Below are positions 34,679 to 43,847 of a DNA stretch of 64,000 bases, in pieces. This DNA is from Isoetes taiwanensis (taxonomy: Eukaryota > Streptophyta > Lycopodiopsida > Isoetales > Isoetaceae), in NCBI GenBank assembly GCA_021234155.1, contig JAJEKV010000011.1:18308677-18372676 (forward strand). Direction: 5' to 3'. The position numbers and the translations under genes were made by a program. Position 1 is the first letter of the stretch. Each line of letters starts with the position of its first letter. The notes beneath the pieces were generated by a model. The model was not told the origin of the DNA and searched no databases. It saw nothing but the letters and a program-made list of their open reading frames with translations.

Positions 34679-35266
34679 TTACTGATGGGATGGGTGATCC
34701 TCAAGGAATTTCTTCACTTGGGCTGTACCCACTGTACGTCCCAAGTTCCGTAATATATCCCTCGATGATCCCCCTCGGATAGCGAAGGCTAGCTCTTCCA
34801 CCCGTCTATCGGCGGTATGAGCTGCTGTTACTGCCAACCTACCTTGTCGAAGGTGGGGTACCGCAAAGTCGAAAATGCTCAAGGCTGTCCTCCGCTTCAC
34901 CAAAATTACATGGTCGACTTTTTCTGATAGTCGTGCGTGCATGCCAAAACCTGATAGTGCTATCAGCATCTGCACGGCTTCTTCTCCACGTGGGCTAAAA
35001 AGCTTATGAAATACTATTATCCTACCGTCTGTTAGGAGCGGGAGATAGTATTTAAGTGCTGCTCCAGGTACTCCTCCCCGTGCTCCTGAGGTAGACCTGT
35101 GCCTTGATGCATACTGATCGACCCGTACTTGAACTAATTCTTCGTAACCATGGAAGAGCGTTCGTACACTTGTTAAGTTCGTGGCTCTCCCTAGGAACGT
35201 TGGTAATGGTTCTTGTGAAGAGGATTCTGGTTGAAGCGCTCTTGTTGTCTTCCCCCTTATTCCCAT
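34679..35266 (-). CDS. ORF-C: 195-aa protein of unknown function (minus copy)
   Basis: An intact frame beginning MGIRGKTTRALQPE. It starts six bases after the ORF-B stop (TAAGAGCAGATG), so the two may be translated from one message. The N-terminal 60 residues are polar; the rest is a compact, basic, alpha/beta-looking domain. Two phrases caught my eye: VKRRTALSIFDFAVPHLRQGR, which loosely resembles the loop-2/helix-3 end of histone H4, and AIRGGSSRDILRNLGRT..AQ, which loosely resembles the H2A C-terminal region. Neither alone supports a histone assignment. The second copy (45992-46579) is also open and differs by only a handful of residues, so the protein was under constraint until recently. 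No known family was recognised. Confidence 0.7.
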   Translation of the reverse strand: MGIRGKTTRALQPESSSQEPLPTFLGRATNLTSVRTLFHGYEELVQVRVDQYASRHRSTSGARGGVPGAALKYYLPLLTDGRIIVFHKLFSPRGEEAVQMLIALSGFGMHARLSEKVDHVILVKRRTALSIFDFAVPHLRQGRLAVTAAHTADRRVEELAFAIRGGSSRDILRNLGRTVGTAQVKKFLEDHPSHQ

Positions 35267-36011
35267 CTGCTCTTAAAGTGCCACAAACTCCTCCTCTGTA
35301 TGGAGTTGTTCTTCCGTCATCATGCCTCTGATAGTGCTATAGGCTTCGATATCTGACATGTTGTGCCCTGTGTATGTGGCTGCTTCCCTTACTTGCACTG
35401 GAAAGTCATCTGTTTCTTGGTCGATGAAATCCTCTAAGTCCGGCTGCTGCCGTAGAAGGTGAAGGAGTTCGTCGACGCGATAGCCTCTGTCTCTGCATTC
35501 AGGGAGGTTTTTAATATCGTTTAGGAACAAATATTCCTGCCCTTCGACTATGATCGGTGCTAGACTTGTTATTCCCAGCCCGATTGGTTGTGCTATCCTC
35601 GGTGTGCTCCTGTCAGCTTCGAAACAGCTAACATCTTGTTCTGCTTCACGACGTTCTTCCTCTGGGTCCACTTCCAGTTCCTCTTCACTTTCCTCTTCTG
35701 AGTCCTCACTTTCTTCGGATGATTCTGCTACGGACTGCTCGTACTCAAGCAGTAGTTGTTCGTCTGCTGCTGAGTCCAAGGGTGTGACCTCTAGTGGCTG
35801 GATGGATGGTTCACCTACCACGGTTTGGGCCCTATAGAATAAATATAGTGCTAAGGCTGTGTTGTAGGAGAAAAATCTCTTTCTGTTACTGCTCAGGGTC
35901 ATGTAGTTGGGTAGGCGCTCGGTTCTATTCTGCAGCAATTTCGCAATGTTGGGTATATGACTAAGTGATGTTTGCAATACAGTCTTTGGTACAAAGTACC
36001 CTATGCATGGG

Positions 36012-36458
36012 TGTTAGCCCTTTGGGCTAAACATATGTATGAGTGGCATAGGCCACATGTATTTATCACATTGGACCACTTGATCTAGGGCCCAGATTTA
36101 GCCCACATATGTGGTAGGTGGCATAGGCCACATGTATTTGTCATATTGGACCCCACAATCTACGACCCAGATTTAGCCTAGATCTGTGGTAGGTGAGATG
36201 TCAGTTAGGGTTAGGGTTTTGCTCTACTATTTAGAGAGAGCATTTCCTCTCATTGTTTAGGTTTTTGCTCACGTTTTGGAGCACCTCCTTTTGGAGCATA
36301 AATATGATTCAGTTTTGTTTATTCTTTGCTTTGTTATTGTTCTTGGAGTTTCTTCCCACCTTCTTTTGTTGATCCATGAGCATTTGTGGCAGCCTTGTGG
36401 CATCCGGCAGTCATGGACTGCTGCTGCAAGGTGATGCCAAGAACCCCAAATATCAACA
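36012..36458 (+). repeat. 5' LTR of the LARD-like element
   Basis: 447 bp, TGTTAG...CAACA. Next to ATGGG target duplication on the left. Confidence 0.85.
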
Positions 36459-38599
36459 CTGGCACTCATGCCGGGGTCTCTTGGGCTCATGATCATCCTT
36501 TGTTTTCTTTTCAAGCATCTCCAAAAGTTTTTCTACAAAAATATTGGTTCTACATCGACAATTACTTGGATTCACCTCTCTGATATTTGCCCATATTTGG
36601 GGCAAAACTGGTTTTTGGCAAAATACAGTTCCTATTTGGTTCTTCATCAAATTTTTTGGCTTGTTATCTCTTATATCTGCCTCTTGTCTAAAAAAGGTGC
36701 AACATTGGCTCTTGCATGATAACATTTCTTATTTGTTTCATGTTTACAGTAAAATAAAAAGATGTGGTTCTCTTCGTGATATCTTTGCCTCAAATGTTCC
36801 GGTCCTTCTAGTTTGCAGTGCTGGAGATGCTCTTCGGGTCTTCAGGCTGTTCTTCATCACCATATTCTGTGATATTTGCAAAAAATGGGGCAAATTCTGG
36901 CACCATTCTTTTTCTCAAACACTTGGGTTCTTCATCGAGTATCTCATGGATATATCCTTACTCTGTTCTGTACATATTTGTACACATTCTTCAGGAATCC
37001 TCTATTTTGGGTGCTGCGGATGCCCTTTCGATCTTCAGTAAAGCCCCATCATTCTGAACGAGGCACAAATCCCATTCGGGATTCTTCCGGGTACCTTTTT
37101 CATCTGCTCTGTTCTTGTAAGTTCTGGGTACAGAGGACGAATTGATCGACATGTTTATTTCTTGCTGTCTTGTGCCCAATGGGCAAGCCCACCGATGAAC
37201 AAGCTTCTTTTGGACATCTATCACCGAAAAGGAGCTTGGTCTAGCATTGATGAGGTTGGCCTTGCTTTGGCAAGCAACCCACAACGAAAATGGCTGCACG
37301 GTTCTTCCATAAGCGATTTTTTACAACACGGCATCTCAAGGCAGCTCACAACCTGATTTTTCAGCAAATCAAGCCATGGCTTTGCCTACAGCACCATTCG
37401 AAGAGCAAACAAACCCCAACAAAGGGGAGGATTCGAAGAGCAAACAAACCCCAACAAAGGGGAGGAATTTCTGATCTGTTTTTTGTGAAGAGGTCCGCCC
37501 CTGTTTTGCCCATGCACAGTCAAACAACCAACATCTTTCCAGACGTCTAAATTGCAGCAGTTGGCATGGTTTTCCCTTGGCAAAACAGCACCAAACACAT
37601 TTCTTCGTCTCCAGATCTCAATCTTGCATCTAGATCTCAATCCTCTGGGGCCATATCATTTGAAAAACAGGGGATTCTCATTTACTTTTGGACAGAGCAT
37701 CAATTCTTTGGCAAGAGAGTACCTCAATTGGGATTTTCATGCACTACCCTTTTCTTTACTTTCAGCAGATTCATTCTGATCAAAAGACGGCCAAGGCCCA
37801 TCAAGGCCTGGCTTCTCTGACCTTCATCTTCATGGTCTGGGCGGCTTAGACTAAGGCTCAGCCATAACAAATTTTTGACTCTCACCATCAGGGCACGGAT
37901 TCATTCAACTTCCACGCAAACTCGGGTGCCTACAGGACACGGACTCAGCCCCAAATCCAGCATGACAGCTCCTGCAACTCATTTTCACAGATCTCAGCCA
38001 AATCTTGATCCACTCATCTCCCGTCTTTAGCTTCTCTAGCCACAGTAGGGAGTTGCATTTGTGCACCTCTACCACTCCCCAGCAGCAGTGGCACAATACA
38101 CACTCACCGGAGTTTTCCATGGCACTAATCTGCTCTCCTTGGCCAGACATAATCTCTTAAGCAGCACAGAAATTTCACGGCAGCTCATAACTTCAGGCCC
38201 CATCACAGCCTGGCATCCGTGGCCTTCTTGGCAAGGGTTTTCCCAAATGCTCTAAACATCTCCAGACAATTTCTGGTCTTTTCATTACCATCTTCTGTGC
38301 GTTTTTGCACGAGCTCTCTGCCTGACTCTGCAAGCAAACAGAAGTTCACGGCCCATCACGGCGTGGCTTCTCGACCTTAGAAACTTCACCGCGCTTAAGG
38401 CTTGCTTAGCCACAGCACATCTCTGATGTCCACCCACATCCCACGGATTTCCATGGCCCCTTGGCAGCGATCTCACCACTCTTATGATAAGAGGGATCAC
38501 GGCCACACCACTTCTGATATCCACGACCTCACCGGGTGGATAGCACACAAAGCCCAGGCACAATGTTTTCAAATTTTAGGCTTTGATCAGCATCAACAA

Positions 38600-39150
38600 T
38601 AGCCCACGGCCATCACGGCGTGGCTTCCAGTCTACAAAACTTAGCCCACGGCCATCACGGCGTGGCTTCAAATCCACAAAACTTAGCCCACGGCCATCAC
38701 GGCGTGGCTTCAAATCTACAAAACCTAGTCCACGGCCATCACGGCGTGGCTTCGAGAGTTCAAAACCTTCACAGCGTGGGCCTTCCACGGCAGTGCGTGG
38801 CTTCGATTTCCAAAACCTTCACAGCATGGGATGTCTGCTCTGCGGCCTTCCACGGCGTGTGTTCAAAGCTTCAAGCCCACGATTCAACACATGATTTCTA
38901 TTCCTGGCTTGGGTCAATCAAGTCCTCAAAATAACCACGGCCCCACGGCGAGGCACACTTTAATTTTCTTCCACGGCCTATGCAGGCGTGGCATCTTTTT
39001 TCAGCGTGAGGTCTAAAAACATTTTCTAACCACGGTTTTTCGTCACAAGCTCACGGCCCTACGGCGTGAGTCCAACAAAATTGTCACGGCCCTACGGCGT
39101 GAGTCCAACAAACTTGTCACGGCCCCTCACGGCGTGACTTTGAGCACAAC
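38600..39150 (+). repeat. CACGGCCATCACGGCGTGG tandem array
   Basis: Four units of about 42 bp (starts about 38603, 38646, 38688, 38730) share CCACGGCCATCACGGCGTGG. Degenerate single motifs (CACGGCCCTACGGCGTGAG) continue to about 39150. Each motif is partly palindromic (CACGGC...GCGTG). Because the period is a multiple of three, long frames with PRPSRRGFKSTK repeats appear, but no gene is implied. Confidence 0.8.
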
Positions 39151-39970
39151 TTTCGATCCTCTTTTCATGCAAGAAGTCCTGGAGCATATTTTTGGCACAT
39201 TTTGGGGGACGCCTCATCTTTTGCCGCATTCTTAGAGATCTTCTTTGCACCCTTGTACCAACAAACCTCACACGGCCCTATGGCGTGTGTAGGACTTTTT
39301 TCAGCAATATTTCCTCAACATTCAACCTTACCTCATCGACCCAAATGTAGGGCGTTTGAGAGACAACCTTTTCAATCAATCTCGGCTGTTCATAATACAT
39401 GGCGGTTGAGCCTCTTTCAAGTTCAACAAATGGCGTGAAGATGACTTAGGACCTTCCGCCCCTTCAATTTCAACTCCTTCCAGTTCAACTATCTGCTCAA
39501 ACTCATTCAAGTTCCATAAATGGCGTGGATGACTTAGGGCCTTCCGCCCCTTCAATCACTTATGTTTCAACTCTTTCAAGTTCAACTCCTTGTTTCAACT
39601 TTTCAAGTTCAAAAATGGCGTGAAGATGACTTAGGGCCTTCCGCCCCTTCAACAATTTTTGTTTCCTCATTTTTGTTCAACTCATTACAAGACACTTTGA
39701 TTGGCGCATGTATTCGGAGCTAAGTGGCAAGCTCTATGAGAAGTGGTGACAGCCTTCTCAACATTAGATTCGACTTCTATGGATTTAAAGGAGCTCGTGG
39801 CAAGCTCAAGAGAAGTGGTGACAGCTTTCTCAACCTCTCATGATTTTTGTACTTCATCGACATTGGCATTTTTGGGTCAAGACTTTTTGGCGACATTATC
39901 ATTATTTCCCCTCACTTTAGCCACTGTTGTAAATGTTTAACCTGATGTTATAAAGGTTCTACATAGTTTG

Positions 39971-39986
39971 GTGTGGTGGGGGGGAG
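39971..39986 (+). other. Polypurine tract of the LARD-like element
   Basis: G-rich GTGTGGTGGGGGGGAG directly before the 3' LTR, the expected position and composition for plus-strand priming. Confidence 0.75.
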
Positions 39987-40415
39987 TGTTAGCCCTTTGG
40001 GCTAAATATATGTATGAGTGGCATAGGCCACATGTATTTATCACATTGGATGATTTAGCCCACATATGTGGTAGGTGGCATAGGCCACATGTATTTGTCA
40101 TATTGAACCCCACAATCTATGGCCCAGATTTAGCCTAGATCTGTGGTAGGTGAGGTGTCAGTTAGGGTTAGGGTTTTGCTCTACTATTTAGAGAGAGCAT
40201 TTCCTCTCATTGTTTAGGTTTTTGCTCACGTTTTGGAGCACCTCCTTTTGGAGCATAAATATGATTCAGTTTTGTTCATTCTTTGCTTTGTTATTGTTCT
40301 TGGAGTTTCTTCCCACCTTCTTTTGTTGATCCATGAGCATTTGTGGCAGCCTTGTGGCATCCGGCAGTCATGGACTGCTGCTGCAAGGTGATGCCAAGAA
40401 CCCCAAATATCAACA
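39987..40415 (+). repeat. 3' LTR of the LARD-like element
   Basis: 429 bp, nearly identical to the 5' LTR except for an 18-bp deletion. Followed by the right ATGGG duplication. Confidence 0.85.
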
Positions 40416-40719
40416 ATGGGGGTATTTCTTGCAAGCTAGGAGCTACTTTCTCTTGGAATTCTTGCAGAACTTGTTGGTAGAATGGGTTTGAATTCAGGGT
40501 TGCCGACAAGTCAAATTCTTTCTGGAAAAGTTGGAATACTAGGTTAACATCTACCTGAGAAATGTGGGGAGAGGCGTTGTACCAGCTGATGAAGGAAGAT
40601 GTAGCCATGAGGGGAAGCGTGCTGTCGATGTCGAACGGAACTGGAAGTGCCTAAGGAGGCTGGAAGATCGCCTTGGGCGCAGGAGCAACTTTATAAGTGT
40701 GGTTTAGGGGTTATGAGGG

Positions 40720-40727
40720 TATTTATA
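40720..40727 (-). promoter_or_regulatory. Putative TATA box upstream of ORF-B
   Basis: The minus strand reads CCCTATAAATACCC here, a good plant TATA box, 112 bases before the ORF-B ATG at 40608. Transcription would start about 30 bases downstream (near 40690). This would give ORF-B and ORF-C a promoter separate from the LTR. Inference only. Confidence 0.5.
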
Positions 40728-41342
40728 GGGACCTTGTACCCTAAAATTTTTAGGGTTTCTAAAAGTTTTGGCATTTTGAGATGAAGTTTGATATTCCTAG
40801 GTTAATTTGGAGCTAGAAATGGATTCTATACAATTTTAGGGTTCTAATGCAACAAATTTTGGCCGATTTGGATATGTCTAGCACAAGTTATGGACCTTGA
40901 AAGGTCGGACCCCTCTAAGTGTGCACGAGGAGGGTGTTAGGTTGGGACCTAAGTGGCCTCTGGCGCACCCTTGGAGGTGTTGGTCTATTTATGTCTAATG
41001 GATGCCAAAAAACAAGTTTAAAGATGTGAATTCCTGCTTATTTTCTTCTGAATTGCAAGTTTCTTTGCTTATTTACTTCATTTGGAGCAGGTAAGTGGCT
41101 GATCAAGGGTCCAGTTGGCTGGACCCCTCTAAGCGTGCGCGAGGAGGGTGTTAGGTCCAGACCTAACTATGCCATGGCGCACCCTTAGAGGTGTTGGCCT
41201 CTTTTTACCCAAAATTTCACATTTGCTCCTTAACTACTACTATACTTAATCCAATGCTCGTTCTAAACAACTATATATCCTTATTATTCAAAATTTTCAC
41301 TTTTACATATAAGCCTATTAGTTACAAAAAGTAGCTTCTGTT
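40728..41342 (-). other. Spacer between ORF-A and ORF-B with two hairpin repeats
   Basis: Two related copies of about 82 bp lie at about 40902-40983 and 41117-41199. In each, an arm like CCCCTCTAAGCGTGCGC is followed after about 50 bases by its near-complement GCGCACCCTTAGAGGTG, so each copy can fold on itself. The remainder is AT-rich without frames. Confidence 0.6.
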
Positions 41343-41371
41343 CTATTTATCTGTTATATATTTGGCCAGTC

Positions 41372-42178
41372 TCATGTCCTTTGGTTGAAGTGGACTCTTT
41401 TTGCATGGAGCGTGCATGCCAGTGAATCTTCGAAGTGTTGCACGACCTCCATCTCTGCTGCTTCTTGTAAAGCGAGTAACATATCGTTAGTTACTCGCTT
41501 GTTGGGGTCGAAGTCCCATAAAATCTCCCGGACGAATCTCTGGAATGCAGCTCTGGGAATCAGGAACCCGTAACTCCGTTGGAAGTGCCGGATTTCTCGC
41601 AGGGCTCTCGCAAACGGGGAGTCTTGGGATCTTTTCATAGGTTTCTTCGGGGGGTCCGGAAGCTCTGGTGGAGGTTTCAGTTGGAATATCTCACGTGTTG
41701 GCCGCCCTCCTTCGATATACTTTACCCTGTGTGCCTCGTAATAGGCACTGTACTCGGTGTGCATCTTCTTATATACTGTATAGTCTGCTAACTCTTTCTT
41801 GTATCTCCTCTCGGGCCCTAAGGTGTACGAGTCCCTGGCCGTTTTGTTCGCCTTCTTTGCGGCTGCTTTCTCTGCATCTAGCTTCCTCGCCTCTTGCCAT
41901 TCTGAAAACGGTGGAGGTAACGGCGGGGGTAGTTCAACTCGTGTTTCTGCCGGGTCCTGTGCTGGGTTTTGATCCTCTTCCTGGGGTTCATCTGTCTGGG
42001 GAGGAGGGTTCTGCTGCTTCTGCGAGGATTCTCCAGTTCCTAGAAGTACTTCCTCCAAGAAGTTCTGCAAATCACCGGTATCTTCGGACGACGATGGAGG
42101 TTGGTCGTCTTCGGGTCGTTCACCGATGACGACGCCGACCGAGCTCCTCATCTTCTTCGGCGGGGGCTCATCTGTCAT
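41372..42178 (-). CDS. ORF-A: retrotransposon-borne histone H3 (CENH3-like) protein
   Basis: This is the first gene after LTR-3, about 100 bases from the LTR end. The 268-residue product starts MTDEPPPKKMRSS. It has an acidic/Pro/Gln-rich N-terminal part to about 90, then a charged helical stretch (95-160). From about residue 189 it is a histone H3 fold: ALREIRHFQ (helix N), FLIPRAAFQRFVREI (helix 1), ALQEAAEMEVVQHFEDSLACTLHAKRV (helix 2 and loop 2; residues about 237-262). EIRHFQ, LIP-x-A and ALQEAAE are the forms seen in plant CENH3; canonical H3 has EIRRYQ, LIRKLP and ALQEASE. Loop 1 has the canonical H3 length. The normal H3 tail (ARTKQ...) is absent. After KRV one base is lost: this frame ends in QRT-stop, but the neighbouring frame reads PKDMRLAKYI to a stop at 41343, matching H3 helix 3 (PKDIQLARRI). 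The copy is thus probably non-functional, but its ancestor coded a complete H3 fold. The frame stays open about 130 nt further upstream without an ATG. Confidence 0.88.
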   Translation of the reverse strand: MTDEPPPKKMRSSVGVVIGERPEDDQPPSSSEDTGDLQNFLEEVLLGTGESSQKQQNPPPQTDEPQEEDQNPAQDPAETRVELPPPLPPPFSEWQEARKLDAEKAAAKKANKTARDSYTLGPERRYKKELADYTVYKKMHTEYSAYYEAHRVKYIEGGRPTREIFQLKPPPELPDPPKKPMKRSQDSPFARALREIRHFQRSYGFLIPRAAFQRFVREILWDFDPNKRVTNDMLLALQEAAEMEVVQHFEDSLACTLHAKRVHFNQRT

Positions 42179-42269
42179 CACCCTTTTGCCTTTCCTGTCA
42201 TGTTCTTCCCTGCTCTTCGTCCTTTGCTCACGCCATTGGTCTTCTTCGGCCTCTGCGGCTTCTAGATAA

Positions 42270-42298
42270 GGAGCTGGGGCTCTGACGGCCCCAGCTCC
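42270..42298. repeat. 11-bp inverted repeat at the LTR-3 / internal junction
   Basis: GGAGCTGGGGC (42270-42280) and GCCCCAGCTCC (42288-42298) pair perfectly around a 7-base loop that contains the LTR end. No TGG-type tRNA primer site is visible next to the LTR. The hairpin could be involved in self-priming or may be accidental. Confidence 0.6.
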
Positions 42299-43847
42299 TA
42301 TACGATGCCCCGACCGTATATAAACTGGAGATCATCCCTCAAACCAGCATCTGCTTGCGGATATGAGGTTGTCCACCTAACATCGGGCCCTTGTTGGTGG
42401 CCAAGAACCCGACGAGGAAGAATGGACGTGTCATTCATCCCGTCTTCCTCGGGATCGATCTAGCTGCGGAAGCGTAAGCACACATGAGCACATGACATCA
42501 ATCAACAATAACATACCCACCTCGAAGGGTGGTCCACCATATCACAGTAGCTGCAACAACACATCAGTACATCAACATAACATGGGGAAATCCTACCCAG
42601 GCTCAGACTCTTGGGGAAAGACTGACGGCTTGGGTCTCCGATAACAATGCAGACAAAATTCATGGCAAATGGATTTGGCTGGCATAGGAACATGGTCGTT
42701 GGGTAGTCCACTCCATCTGCCCCTCCTGTGCATACTTTGCAGATAGGCTGAAAAGTATTGGAGCCCTGACAAGTAACTGCCGGGTTCATAGCCAAAGGGG
42801 ATACTCCGGGTTGCATCTCCCCAGCTCCCGATGAGGCAGGAGGAGATCCCTCTCCTCCAGAAGGTTCATGCCAATCACAGGCGAGCTAGAGAGCCACCTT
42901 GCAGATAATCTCGACTTGAACCCCTAGAAGATGACGCATCACCCAAGAGGTTAGCCGAGCCCATACCCCGCCCTCACGCGGTGCAGGGGTATTAGGCCTA
43001 GCCCACAATGTTCCCCGGCCGCCGCCACGCACGCGGAGGGATCAGCGTGATCGACAAGCCCTCCCTTGTCGGCGGTCTATCTCCGCCACCCACGGCCAAA
43101 GCGGGCTCTTATGCACGAGCCGCGTGGTGGGAATTAATGGGCTAAAACTAGGATCATACAACTACTTGGGCTCTGGGTCTCTACCCCCCTTCCCAATACA
43201 CAAGAGTGGCGCATAGAATGTCAAAACATCATCACAACAGAACTGAAAATAATAGAATACATCTATTCTAATCTACCTAATCATACATGGTTAGGTTCCT
43301 TTGTTAGTGTCTATTATTCTTAGGCTGTAGGGGTCGCCTATAGCTAAGAATGAATACGAATCCTATAGAATGAGAGATGAAAACTCGGATCTAACTATCG
43401 GATCAACCACTAACCCGCTTCTTGGCTGGCTCCCACTCCTCTGAAAGCGTCCATGCTGCTGGTTCTTGAGATTGCTGGTCTTGGATCGAGCTGCAACCTA
43501 GGAATTTCGGTTCCTCTGCTACTGTTCAGGCGAAAGGGCGTCCAACGCTGCTCCAATCCGACCTATAGGGGCTGGAAACCGAAAGGGTTTCCCTTTTAGG
43601 GTTTATGTCCCTTTATCCCCACGAATTTAGGGCTGGTCCCTTTTGGTCAATGGGCCATTGCCACGTGGCAAAAAGATATTATATTCACATGTGGCCTTAA
43701 CATGTGCAATATAATGGTTCACAGGGTCGTACCCTAGGGTACTACCCCTTTATGGTCGCTGTGTACATGTCGTCTGAGTCGACATGTACTAGTGACGTGT
43801 CAGTATAATATACATATTCATACCGTATATTATTCTGGAACGTCACA
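42281..43847 (-). repeat. LTR-3 (5' LTR of the minus copy)
   Basis: 1567 bp, starting TGTGACGTTCCAG at 43847 on the minus strand. It ends GGGGCCGTCAGA at 42281, where LTR-4 reads GGGGCTGTCACA. Sequence downstream in the minus direction is ORF-A, so it acts as a 5' LTR. The purine tract GGTGGGGAGAA on its other side shows that it was also the 3' LTR of a neighbouring unit, as expected in a tandem array. Confidence 0.85.

Larger units (their letters stand above)
36012..40415 (+). mobile_element. 4.4 kb non-autonomous LTR element (LARD-like)
   Basis: LTRs at 36012-36458 and 39987-40415 both start TGTTAGCCCTTTGGGCTAAA and end ATCAACA. Apart from an 18-bp deletion in the 3' copy they are nearly identical. 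The target duplication ATGGG is at 36007-36011 and 40416-40420. After the 5' LTR comes CTGGCACTCATGCCGGGG, an imperfect tRNA-Asp-type PBS. Before the 3' LTR comes the purine-rich GGTGTGGTGGGGGGGAG. The 3.5 kb interior has no gag or pol, so it must be mobilised by another element. It carries a 42-bp tandem repeat (38600-38760) and related CACGGC...GGCGTG motifs to about 39150. Confidence 0.85.
35273..40608 (-). pseudogene. ORF-B: about 308-aa acidic protein, split by an LTR element
   Basis: The coding parts are 40608-40416 and 36006-35273. Removing the 4.4 kb insertion and one copy of its ATGGG duplication leaves 927 nt, an exact 309 codons. It begins MATSSFISWYNASPH. A Gln/Phe-rich helical region (VFQLFQKEFDL, FYQQVLQEFQEK) is followed by RKRFFSYNTALALYLFYRA. 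Then comes a tract of about 45 residues dominated by Glu, Asp and Ser (around residues 135-180), and a C-terminal domain with GYRVDELLHLLRQQ. Acidic tracts of this kind are common in histone chaperones; that link is inference from the neighbouring H3-like ORF-A. No family was recognised. A TATAAATA box lies about 110 bases upstream. Confidence 0.7.

Noticed and set aside
38583-38934. Two overlapping frames rich in PRPSRRGFKSTK and GHHGVASN repeats
   Set aside because: They arise because the 42-bp DNA repeat is a multiple of three; there is no conserved start, context or motif, so I do not call a gene.
38600-39150. Spaced repeats that look CRISPR-like
   Set aside because: Eukaryotic LTR-element interior, period of only 42 bp with similar spacers, no cas genes.
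41385-42129. Long plus-strand frames opposite ORF-A
   Set aside because: Shadows of ORF-A; the minus frame carries the clear H3 motifs.
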